This document shows positions 33,756-40,898 of a DNA stretch of 40,898 bases, piece by piece. Below the pieces are notes generated by a model. That model was not told the origin of the DNA. It was given only the letters and a program-made list of their open reading frames with translations, and made no database searches. Source of the stretch: Bacteroidales bacterium Phil12 (GTDB lineage: Bacteria; Bacteroidota; Bacteroidia; Bacteroidales; P3); NCBI GenBank assembly GCA_002633275.1, contig NWBO01000076.1, forward strand, positions 1-40,898, in the 5' to 3' direction. Position 1 is the first letter of the stretch. Every line of letters starts with the position of its first letter. The translations under genes and the position numbers were made by a program.

Positions 33756-34841
33756 ATGAAATTATTATTCTTCACAATTCCGCTTCTTGCACTTGTTTAT
33801 GTGATGTTTAGAATTTATAACCTTCTGCCTGCATTCAAAACGCTTGGCGTTGTTCTCAGTCTCGGACTGTTGGCAGGTATGGTTTTGATGATAGTTTTCG
33901 GTATGGAGAAACTCCCAATGAAGCTTGCACAGATAATCTACCAAACCACCACATCATGGCTGTTTATTTTGCTTTATCTTTTTATGATATTCCTGCTTAT
34001 GGACGCTTTGCGATTACTGCATATAATTCCCAAAGAATTGCTATTTGACTCGTGGAAAGGTACGTTAATTATAACGGCTATAATTGTCGCGATTTTCGTG
34101 TATGGCAACATTCATTACCATGATAAAAAACGAGTGGAGGTAAATATTAAGAGCGATAAGGTTACCCAGCCTACAAAAATCGTTATGATCAGCGATTTGC
34201 ATCTTGGCTACCACAATCAACGTAAGACCCTCGCCAAATGGGTGGATATGATAAACAAAGAAAATCCCGATATTGTCCTTATTGCGGGTGATATTATCGA
34301 TTTTACGACCAACCCACTCTTTGAGCAACGCTCTTACGAGGAATTTCATAGAGTTAAAGCCCCGATTTATGCATGTCTTGGCAATCACGAATATATTGCC
34401 CGCACAAACAAGACGACGGAGTTTTTTGACAAAGCTCATATAAATTTGTTGATAGACACCTGTGCCGAATTCCAAAATCTTTTAATCGTCGGCAGAAACG
34501 ACCGTACGGCAAAGAACAGAAAAAAACTCGATAAACTGATTAACGCTAACGATACCTCCCGATTTATTATCCTTCTTGACCACCAGCCATACGATTTGCA
34601 GCAGGCACAAAACGCAAAAGTGGATTTCCAATTCTCGGGTCATACCCATCGCGGACAGGTCTTTCCCATCAATCTTATAACCGATGCCATCTACGAAAAA
34701 TCGCATGGAGAATACCATAAAGGCTCGACGACTTACTATATTTCTTCGGGGCTTGGCATCTGGGGCGGCAAGTTCCGTATCGGCTCTCAAAGCGAATACG
34801 CCGTCTTAACGATAAACAACAGAGTGGCTCTGCCTAAATAA
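33756..34841 (+). CDS. Membrane-anchored metallophosphoesterase
   Basis: A 361-residue protein. Four membrane helices cover residues about 1-122. The calcineurin-like phosphoesterase domain follows, with MISDLHLGYH (from about 146), IAGDIIDF, CLGNHEY, LLDHQPY and GHTHRGQ, which together supply the two-metal site. Relatives such as YkuE/YaeI act on lipid A precursors or other phosphorylated lipids. The membrane anchor fits such a role, but the substrate is not known. The gene overlaps the convergent menA by 8 nt. Confidence 0.88.
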   Translation: MKLLFFTIPLLALVYVMFRIYNLLPAFKTLGVVLSLGLLAGMVLMIVFGMEKLPMKLAQIIYQTTTSWLFILLYLFMIFLLMDALRLLHIIPKELLFDSWKGTLIITAIIVAIFVYGNIHYHDKKRVEVNIKSDKVTQPTKIVMISDLHLGYHNQRKTLAKWVDMINKENPDIVLIAGDIIDFTTNPLFEQRSYEEFHRVKAPIYACLGNHEYIARTNKTTEFFDKAHINLLIDTCAEFQNLLIVGRNDRTAKNRKKLDKLINANDTSRFIILLDHQPYDLQQAQNAKVDFQFSGHTHRGQVFPINLITDAIYEKSHGEYHKGSTTYYISSGLGIWGGKFRIGSQSEYAVLTINNRVALPK

Positions 34842-35778
34842 AGACTTCGAGGGCGAGTAAGATGACGAATAAAAGGTTTAATTGTCCGCTTTTGAAAAGC
34901 AGTTGATTGTAAGTATCGCCTTGTGCAACCGTGATTTTTTGGTATATAACGAAGAAAGGAACAAATAACATGTTGGTAAAAGACAACCCGAAAGCATAAA
35001 ACGATAAAGACAACACCAAAAGGCTGTATATCAACAGCAAACTCTCGCCGAACTTCTTGCCGAACCTTACCGGTATTGTTTTTTTGTTTGCGGCTTTGTC
35101 ATCCTCCATATCCCGCAAATTGTTTATCATCAGTACCATCATCGAAATCATTCCGCATATGGCACCCACACAAAATGTCGATTTATTTGCCGAAGCGGTA
35201 TTGTGCCAAAGCCCGGAAGTATCCGTCATCATGGTACAATCCACCAAATATTTCGTTCCCAAGACCGCAAAAACGCCGTAATACAGAAAACAAAACACGT
35301 CCGCAATGCCAAGATAAGAAAGCGAATGCGGTGTCGCGGTATACAACCACGCAAAAACCATTGCACTTATTCCGATAAGGACGATAGGCAAGCCGCCCAC
35401 GACAATCAACAACGCCCCTGTCAATATCGCAACGCCAAGAGTGATATATATCGCCTTTTTCATCTGCAAAGGCGTTACCAATCCCTCAGCTAACGCACGC
35501 TTAAAACCCACTCTACCTTTTTTGTCGCTGCCTTTCTTAAAATCATAATAATCATTGATAAGATTGCTTAAAACCTGCAAACTCAAAGCCGACAAAAGCG
35601 TTACGACAAAGACAATAACGGTTGTCCCTCCGATATGTTCAACATCTTTGTTCTCAAATAATAACAGCCCTGCTGCAATCACAGGACAAATGGATGCGAA
35701 AAGTGTTTTGGGACGTATTATCTGCCACCAAAGTCTTAAATTGCCCGAAGGGGCTGATGAATTTATCGTCTGTGTCAT
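34834..35778 (-). CDS. menA: 1,4-Dihydroxy-2-naphthoate polyprenyltransferase
   Basis: A 314-residue UbiA-family inner-membrane enzyme that attaches the isoprenoid tail to dihydroxynaphthoate, giving demethylmenaquinone. The first aspartate motif is NLINDYYDFKKGSD, and the second (NNLRDMEDDKAANKKT) is near residue 216. About nine membrane helices are visible. It follows the methyltransferase gene by 42 nt, so the last two steps of menaquinone synthesis are co-transcribed. Confidence 0.95.
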   Translation of the reverse strand: MTQTINSSAPSGNLRLWWQIIRPKTLFASICPVIAAGLLLFENKDVEHIGGTTVIVFVVTLLSALSLQVLSNLINDYYDFKKGSDKKGRVGFKRALAEGLVTPLQMKKAIYITLGVAILTGALLIVVGGLPIVLIGISAMVFAWLYTATPHSLSYLGIADVFCFLYYGVFAVLGTKYLVDCTMMTDTSGLWHNTASANKSTFCVGAICGMISMMVLMINNLRDMEDDKAANKKTIPVRFGKKFGESLLLIYSLLVLSLSFYAFGLSFTNMLFVPFFVIYQKITVAQGDTYNQLLFKSGQLNLLFVILLALEVFI

Positions 35779-35820
35779 CGTGTGCTTATATTTTGAAATG
35801 GGTATGGATTAAAAAAATGT

Positions 35821-36615
35821 TTATTTCTTATATGCCGTGTAAATGGATGCTATACCGAATGTCAGGTTTTCACATTGGCAATTTTCAAAGCCTATGTCTT
35901 GAAGATATTTAATAAAAGCAGTCTCTTTTGGGAACTCTTTAACGCTTTTCATAAGGTATTTGTAGGCACTGTTGTCTTTGGATATGATTTTGCCGACAAA
36001 TGGCAGGATATAAGTGAAATATATGTTGTAGCCAAAGCGTATAAAGATGTTTTTAGGATATGTAAATTCAAGTATAACCACCTGACCTTTTGGCTTTAAG
36101 ACACGATTCATTTCACTTAGTCCAAGATTGAGATTACTGAAATTTCTGACTCCGAAAGCACATGTAACCACATCGAAGGTATTATCCTCAAAGGAGAGAT
36201 GTTCCACGTTTTCTTGTTTAAGCGCTACCGTTGTCTTGGTGTTAAGTCCGGTATCAATCAAAAACTTATCAATCTTTTGTTTTGCTTTTTTAAGCATCTG
36301 TCCGCTAAGGTCTATACCGGTAAAAGCGATATTTTGACATATGATTTTTTTGTTTTTATATGACTTAATCATCTGCAAGGTCAAATCGCCTGTACCTGCC
36401 GCCACGTCCAAAATTTTCAGTTTTACGTTTTTTTCATCAATACTTAGGGCGTTATGGTTGTAACATTTAAGTTTTTTGACGGTTTTTTTTCGCCATCCTT
36501 TATCGATATTAAGGGTGAGCAGGTGGTTCAAAAAATCGTAATGTTCGGCTATTCTGTCGAAAAGAGAGCCTATTGTTTTTTTATTTTCCTTTACCGAGAG
36601 TTCGTTTGTCATCAT
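35821..36615 (-). CDS. ubiE: Demethylmenaquinone methyltransferase (MenG/UbiE)
   Basis: A 264-residue S-adenosylmethionine-dependent methyltransferase that converts demethylmenaquinone to menaquinone. It opens with SLFDRIAEHYDFLNHLLTLNIDKGWRKK. The ILDVAAGTGDLTLQM loop binds the cofactor, and the central VTCAFGVRNFSNLNLGLSEMNRVLKPKGQVVILEF matches the family. Two adjacent ATG codons could serve as start; the first is used here. menA lies downstream in the same operon. Confidence 0.95.
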   Translation of the reverse strand: MMTNELSVKENKKTIGSLFDRIAEHYDFLNHLLTLNIDKGWRKKTVKKLKCYNHNALSIDEKNVKLKILDVAAGTGDLTLQMIKSYKNKKIICQNIAFTGIDLSGQMLKKAKQKIDKFLIDTGLNTKTTVALKQENVEHLSFEDNTFDVVTCAFGVRNFSNLNLGLSEMNRVLKPKGQVVILEFTYPKNIFIRFGYNIYFTYILPFVGKIISKDNSAYKYLMKSVKEFPKETAFIKYLQDIGFENCQCENLTFGIASIYTAYKK

Positions 36616-36634
36616 TTGCTTGTTTTAAGAACCT

Positions 36635-36643
36635 GCAAAGTTA
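36635..36643 (-). promoter_or_regulatory. ubiE-menA promoter (-7 element)
   Basis: On the minus strand TAACTTTGC matches the -7 consensus; a CTTG about 22 nt upstream is a weaker -33 element. The leader is only about 15 nt. Confidence 0.65.
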
Positions 36644-36712
36644 CGCAATATTACTTTTCTATACACAAGATTTTTCCGATAAGCTTAAATATATTCGCGT
36701 AAAACAATAAAA

Positions 36713-36741
36713 AAGACAGCCCAAACAAAATGAACTGCCTT
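36713..36741 (-). terminator. Terminator after tRNA-Leu
   Basis: On the minus strand AAGGCAG (36735-36741) pairs with CTGTCTT (36713-36719), including one G-U pair, followed by TTTT. It lies 8 nt after tRNA-Leu and ends the tRNA transcript. Confidence 0.7.
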
Positions 36742-36749
36742 GAAATTCG

Positions 36750-36834
36750 TACTCCGGATGGGACTTGAACCCATAAGAGCGCATTGCTCACGGGATTTTA
36801 AGTCCCGCGTGTCTACCAATTCCACCACCAGAGC
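36750..36834 (-). tRNA. tRNA-Leu (anticodon UAA)
   Basis: An 85-nt class II tRNA. The acceptor GCTCTGG pairs with CCGGAGT (two G-U pairs), the anticodon loop CTTAAAA gives TAA, a long variable arm (TGAGCAATGCGCTC) is present, and the T-stem ATGGG/CCCAT encloses TTCAAGT. CCA is not encoded. It follows tRNA-Gly by 71 nt in the same direction and probably comes from the same transcript. Confidence 0.95.
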
Positions 36835-36905
36835 AACCTTATTTTCTCTTGTACTCTCTATCGTGTCTTTTGAAAGACCTACTTTGCTATTTGACACAAA
36901 AAAAG

Positions 36906-36978
36906 AGCGGGAAACGGGACTCGGACCCGCGACCTCAACCTTGGCAAGGTTGCGCTCTACCAACTGAGCTATTCCCGC
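36906..36978 (-). tRNA. tRNA-Gly (anticodon GCC)
   Basis: A 73-nt tRNA with acceptor GCGGGAA/TTCCCGC, D-loop AGCTCAGTTGGTAGAGC, anticodon loop TTGCCAA and T-loop GTCCGAGTCCC. CCA is not encoded. A consensus promoter begins 14 nt upstream, so transcription starts only a few nucleotides before the mature 5' end. Confidence 0.97.
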
Positions 36979-36991
36979 TTGATTTGACTTT

Positions 36992-37024
36992 GCAAAAGTA
37001 CAACCTTTTTTGATACTGACCAAA
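36992..37024 (-). promoter_or_regulatory. tRNA-Gly / tRNA-Leu promoter
   Basis: On the minus strand TTTG (37021-37024), a 20-nt spacer and TACTTTTGC (36992-37000) match the consensus exactly. The -33 element starts only 6 nt after the mutS stop codon. Confidence 0.85.
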
Positions 37025-37029
37025 TTTTT

Positions 37030-39666
37030 TTACACTTTTTTGAGTATTTTTTTTATTTTATTTAATTCATTCAACGCTTGAATAGGTGTAAGATTATCTA
37101 TATCAATGTTTAATAAATCTTCCTTAATTTGTAATAAAATTGGATCTTCAAGTTGAATAAAACTCGTCTGAAAGTCATTTTTTGCCGTTTTTTGAGCATA
37201 TTTTTCCTCTTTTAACTGCTTTTTTCGCAAATTTTCTGCTTCGTCAATGCCTAATTGTAACGTATCCGAACGATTTTCTTCCAAAGACGAGAGTATATCA
37301 TCTGCTGTTTTAAGCACTTCTTTTGGTATTCCCGATAATTTAGCAACGTGCAAACCGAAACTTTTACTTGACCCTCCCTTTGCAATAGTTCGCAAAAAAA
37401 TCACTTTACTACCCAATTCCTTTACCTCAATATGATAATTCTTTATCCTATCGAAATGTTTTTCCATTGCAATCAGTTCGTGATAGTGCGTTGCAAACAA
37501 AACTTTCGCCTTATTTTTGTTATCATGCAAGTACGAAGCAATCGCCCACGCTATACTTACTCCGTCATATGTCGAAGTACCTCGACCAATCTCATCTAAA
37601 AGCACAAGGCTATGTGGCGATAGATTATTCAAAATCGATGAGGTTTCATTCATCTCCACCATAAACGTACTCTCTCCCGATGCTATATTGTCCGATGCCC
37701 CGACACGAGTGAAAATCTTATCAACCACCCCTATCTCTGCCCTCTTTGCCGGCACATAACTACCAATCTGTGCCAAGATAACTATCAACGCCGTCTGTCT
37801 TAGATATGCACTCTTACCCGACATATTAGGTCCTGTGATGACAACTATCTGCTGCGTTGTACTATCTAAATACACATCGTTGGCAATATACTGCGTACCC
37901 ACAGGCAGCATCTTCTCAATAACAGGATGTCTTGCCTTTGAAATATGCAGTACATCGGTTTCAAGAATTTGAGGTTTGGTATAATTATCTTCTATTGCCT
38001 TGATAGCAAAAGATAGTAAGCAATCCAAAGTCGCAATACTCTGTGCCGTTTGTTGCAAAGACGAAAGATAAGGTATAATCTTAGCCAAAACGTCATAATA
38101 CAACGAGGTCTCCAATTGCGAGATGTTTTCCTGGGCGGATAATATCTTTGTCTCAATATCTTTAAGTTCGGGTGTTATATATCGTTCGCAATTTGCAAGT
38201 GTTTGTTTCCTTTGCCAAGTATCAGGTACTTTGTCTTTATTCATATTGGTTACTTCCAAATAATAACCAAAGATATTGTTGAACCCTACTTTCAAATTGT
38301 TTATACCTGTCGCCTGTGATTGCTCTACACGAATATTCTCCAAGACCTCTTGCGAATTGAAAGCGATGTTACGATATTCGTCCAACTCTTCATTAAAGCC
38401 TTCTTTTATTGCATTACCCTTGCTTATATTGTTAGGTGCCTGCTCGTTTATAGTGGATAAGATAAATTGTTTAAGACTTGTAAAATCCCCAATCTTTGGC
38501 AATTTGTCGCTACCCTCAAAAGTCTGCAAAACCTCATCCAATTCGGCAATATCGTCCAATATCAACGCAAAACGATACAACTCATTTGGCTGTATTCTTC
38601 TAAAAGAAATTCTGCCTATAAGTCGTTCCATATCGCCGATACTTTCAATAAGTTCTTTTATTCGTTCTCGCTGCTCATCATTATATATAAACAACGTTAC
38701 TATGTTTTGTCGTTTTTCTATCCTTGATTTGTCTTTTAACGGCATTATCAACCAACGCTTCAACAATCTTGCTCCCATAGGACTTTGAGTTCGATTGATA
38801 ACATTATATAGTGTCGCCTTTTCGCCAGAATTGGACGAAACAAGTTCAAGGTTTCTTATCGTAAAATTATCCAACCAAACATAGTTGCTGTTATCTATTC
38901 GAGAAATATTGCATATATGCGAAAGGTAGTTATGATTGGTATCTTTTATGTAATATATAGCCGCTCCCGAAGCAATAACGGCAAGCGGCATATCGTCTAT
39001 ACCAAAACCTTTCAAGCCGTTAATTCCGAAAACATCGCTAAGTATATCTTTGGCAAAAGTATCCGTAAAAACCCAATCGTCGTAAGTCTTGGTCAAAATG
39101 TTTTGAGTAAAAATCGTCTCCAACTCCCTTTCGTATTGTCGTTGTAAGACAATCTCTTTAACCGAAAAGTCTTTTAACAATTTATTTATATCATCCTTTT
39201 CGCCCTCACTAACCAAAAACTCACCCGTTGTTATATCAATAAAAGCAACGCCATACCTATCCTTATGCTTATGTATGGCACAAAGATAATTGTTTTGGGA
39301 ACTATCCACCGCATTGTCGTAAGAAATTCCCGGCGTTAGGATTTCGGTAACATCTCGTTTGACTATACCTTTGGCAAACTTCGGGTCTTCGACCTGATCA
39401 CAGATTGCGACCCTTTTGCCTGCTTTCAAAAATTTGGGCAAATATGTCTCCAAAGCGTGATGAGGGAAACCCGCCAATCTATCCTGACCACCTCCCGAAC
39501 GCTTGGTTAAAACTATACCCAATATCTTTGAAGTCTCTTGTGCATCATCACCAAAGGTCTCATAAAAATCCCCCACACGATACAAAAGAATACAGTCTGG
39601 ATATTTTGCCTTAAATTCGGCATATTGTTTCATTAACGGAGTTAGTCCGTCATTACTTTTTGCCAT
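37030..39666 (-). CDS. mutS: DNA mismatch repair protein MutS
   Basis: An 878-residue MutS1 protein that binds mismatches and recruits MutL. The mismatch-reading FYE is at 34-36. Connector, lever and clamp domains follow. The ATPase carries GPNMSGKSA (about residue 620), the DEIGRGTSTYDG Walker-B segment and FATHYHELI. Ser in place of the second P-loop Gly is usual in Bacteroidetes. The end helix-turn-helix (NLTPIQALNELNKIKKIL) is present. It starts 9 nt after manA and is probably co-transcribed with it. Confidence 0.97.
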   Translation of the reverse strand: MAKSNDGLTPLMKQYAEFKAKYPDCILLYRVGDFYETFGDDAQETSKILGIVLTKRSGGGQDRLAGFPHHALETYLPKFLKAGKRVAICDQVEDPKFAKGIVKRDVTEILTPGISYDNAVDSSQNNYLCAIHKHKDRYGVAFIDITTGEFLVSEGEKDDINKLLKDFSVKEIVLQRQYERELETIFTQNILTKTYDDWVFTDTFAKDILSDVFGINGLKGFGIDDMPLAVIASGAAIYYIKDTNHNYLSHICNISRIDNSNYVWLDNFTIRNLELVSSNSGEKATLYNVINRTQSPMGARLLKRWLIMPLKDKSRIEKRQNIVTLFIYNDEQRERIKELIESIGDMERLIGRISFRRIQPNELYRFALILDDIAELDEVLQTFEGSDKLPKIGDFTSLKQFILSTINEQAPNNISKGNAIKEGFNEELDEYRNIAFNSQEVLENIRVEQSQATGINNLKVGFNNIFGYYLEVTNMNKDKVPDTWQRKQTLANCERYITPELKDIETKILSAQENISQLETSLYYDVLAKIIPYLSSLQQTAQSIATLDCLLSFAIKAIEDNYTKPQILETDVLHISKARHPVIEKMLPVGTQYIANDVYLDSTTQQIVVITGPNMSGKSAYLRQTALIVILAQIGSYVPAKRAEIGVVDKIFTRVGASDNIASGESTFMVEMNETSSILNNLSPHSLVLLDEIGRGTSTYDGVSIAWAIASYLHDNKNKAKVLFATHYHELIAMEKHFDRIKNYHIEVKELGSKVIFLRTIAKGGSSKSFGLHVAKLSGIPKEVLKTADDILSSLEENRSDTLQLGIDEAENLRKKQLKEEKYAQKTAKNDFQTSFIQLEDPILLQIKEDLLNIDIDNLTPIQALNELNKIKKILKKV

Positions 39667-39675
39667 ATCGAGTTG

Positions 39676-40668
39676 TTATAATGTGGTTATTTCCAATATT
39701 TCCATCATAGGCGTAGGCTCTATCAATACATCTTTGGCTATGGCAGGAATCATAATTATCTCTCCTGCTTTCAAAGGTATTCGCTCTTTCATACAGTTGA
39801 TAAATCCGCCGCCAGCAACACAGAAATACAAATAAAACGTATCCGAATTTTCCAAATTCTTTCTTAATCCGGTTGTCAAAGGTATAAGATTGGTAACAAA
39901 ATACGGACTTTCCACCATATTGGTTGTTTCATTCAAATGATAATGGTAATGACATTTTGCCGTTCCTTCTTGTGCGGACAAATCCATAACCTTTAAGCCT
40001 TGCTCCAAGTGTAGTTCCCGGGCTTCGCCCTTTTCATTCTTTCTGTTCCAATCATATATACGAAAAGTGGCATCGGACGATTGCTGAATTTCTGCAAGCA
40101 AAACACCCTTACCTATCGCATGCACCGTTCCTGCCGGTATGTAATACAAATCGCCTTGCTTTGCCTCATCTACGTGAAGTACGGATTCTATGGTATTATT
40201 TCTTGTTCTGTTGATTATATCTGCTTTGGTTTCCTTCTGATTAAACCCGCAATAGATTTTTGCTCCTTCATCGGCTTGCAAAACATACCACATCTCGGTT
40301 TTACCATTCTGCATATCATTAGCCCAAGCATATTCGTCATCGGGATGTACCTGCACCGAAAGATTATCGGCAGCATCTATGATTTTTATCAGCAACGGAA
40401 AATCCTCACCGAATTTGTCGAAATTGTCCTCTCCCACCAATTCATCGGCATACATCTCCAACACTTCTTTCAATGTACATTCTGCCAGAAAACCATTCTC
40501 CACAACCGTTTCCTGCCCTTCCACAGCACTCAACACCCACAACTCGCCCAAACGCTCCAACGGTGAATAATCGACACCAATCAAATCTCTTACCTTGTTA
40601 CCGCCCCAAATCTTATCTTTGAACAAGGGCATAAATTTTAACGGATATAATGTTTTTTCTTCTTCCAT
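39676..40668 (-). CDS. manA: Mannose-6-phosphate isomerase, class I
   Basis: A 330-residue zinc-dependent isomerase that interconverts fructose 6-phosphate and mannose 6-phosphate, feeding glycan synthesis. VQVHPDDEYAW and KTEMWYVL contribute zinc ligands (residues about 100-135), and GTVHAIGKGVLLAEIQQSSDATFRIYDWNR forms the active-site end. A C-terminal cupin-like strand set (PLKAGEIIMIPAI) closes the fold. It leads the manA-mutS pair and has its own -7 element. Confidence 0.93.
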   Translation of the reverse strand: MEEEKTLYPLKFMPLFKDKIWGGNKVRDLIGVDYSPLERLGELWVLSAVEGQETVVENGFLAECTLKEVLEMYADELVGEDNFDKFGEDFPLLIKIIDAADNLSVQVHPDDEYAWANDMQNGKTEMWYVLQADEGAKIYCGFNQKETKADIINRTRNNTIESVLHVDEAKQGDLYYIPAGTVHAIGKGVLLAEIQQSSDATFRIYDWNRKNEKGEARELHLEQGLKVMDLSAQEGTAKCHYHYHLNETTNMVESPYFVTNLIPLTTGLRKNLENSDTFYLYFCVAGGGFINCMKERIPLKAGEIIMIPAIAKDVLIEPTPMMEILEITTL

Positions 40669-40723
40669 TCTTATGTATTTTTTATTTATCCATCACTTCA
40701 AAATAACTATCAAAAAACATTTT

Positions 40724-40732
40724 GCAAATTTA
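40724..40732 (-). promoter_or_regulatory. manA-mutS promoter (-7 element)
   Basis: On the minus strand TAAATTTGC matches the -7 consensus. No good TTTG is found 19-21 nt upstream; the nearest is about 33 nt away. The leader is about 45 nt. Confidence 0.6.
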
Positions 40733-40802
40733 CGAATATTCTCATTTATCTAAAAATATTTTTTTCAAAACCCTGTTTTTAATTCTCTTAACGAGGTAAA
40801 AT

Positions 40803-40865
40803 TTTTCTCTCACACTATTTCACTAATCACTCACACTAATAAAATGAATATAAACGCTAAAAAAA
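40803..40865. repeat. 21-bp intergenic repeat array (three units)
   Basis: Units of 21 nt start at 40803 (TTTTCTCTCACACTATTTCA), 40824 (TAATCACTCACACTAATAAA) and 40845 (TGAATATAAACGCTAAAAAA). The first two are the CACTC variant; the third is diverged. The array lies about 70 nt upstream of the manA -7 element and close to the window end. Confidence 0.7.
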
Positions 40866-40898
40866 TTTTGTCCGATATATAATCACGAAAACGAAAAG

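Overview
This AT-rich window fits an anaerobic member of the Bacteroidales (Bacteroidetes). Four things point there: the rpmG / DUF4295 / ftsY / rimO order; family-specific proteins (DUF4295, DUF3098, DUF3822, DUF5686, a C-terminal type IX secretion sorting domain); repeated matches to the Bacteroidetes housekeeping promoter (TTTG - about 19-21 nt - TAnnTTTGC); and oxygen-independent NrdDG together with menaquinone synthesis.

Layout. 1-3360: a small TPR protein and a large type IX-secreted PKD/Ig-like protein (minus). 3679-7659 (plus): ribosomal protein L33, DUF4295 and FtsY, then an outer-membrane barrel and RimO. 8288-10957 (plus): anaerobic ribonucleotide reductase NrdD and its activase NrdG. 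11081-12398 (minus): a secreted protein and a barrel protein. 12516-20623 (minus): a compact cluster that reads DUF5686 barrel, nucleotidyltransferase/ATP-grasp fusion, CDP-alcohol phosphatidyltransferase, flippase-like membrane protein, HAD protein and myo-inositol-phosphate synthase. It is best read as an inositol-lipid pathway. 21016-25521 (minus): FtsX, DUF3098, UppP, TruB, a membrane-anchored lysozyme-like protein and an orphan M6-peptidase propeptide. Then aspartate kinase (minus), followed on the plus strand by QueA, IspD, a kinase/RapZ-C fusion, a pilin-like membrane protein, DUF3822, RsmD, an EamA exporter and a metallophosphoesterase. 34834-40668 (minus): MenA and MenG, tRNA-Leu and tRNA-Gly, MutS and ManA.

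The most interesting unexplained signal is a family of imperfect arrays with a unit of about 21 bp. The core is palindromic (TTAATGTTTAACATTAA or TTAGTGTTTAACACTAA) and sits only between genes. There are eight loci, at about 1, 3462, 5187, 7775, 20790, 24279, 28853 and 40803. Two loci share a conserved 42-nt end in opposite orientation. The period equals two turns of B-DNA. A second unusual element is a 103-nt nested inverted repeat just ahead of rimO. The inositol cluster holds three protein oddities: a nucleotidyltransferase fused to ATP-grasp, a transferase with a shifted last aspartate, and a HAD protein lacking the usual second aspartate.

All calls come from reading the sequence and from family knowledge. 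No search or alignment was run.
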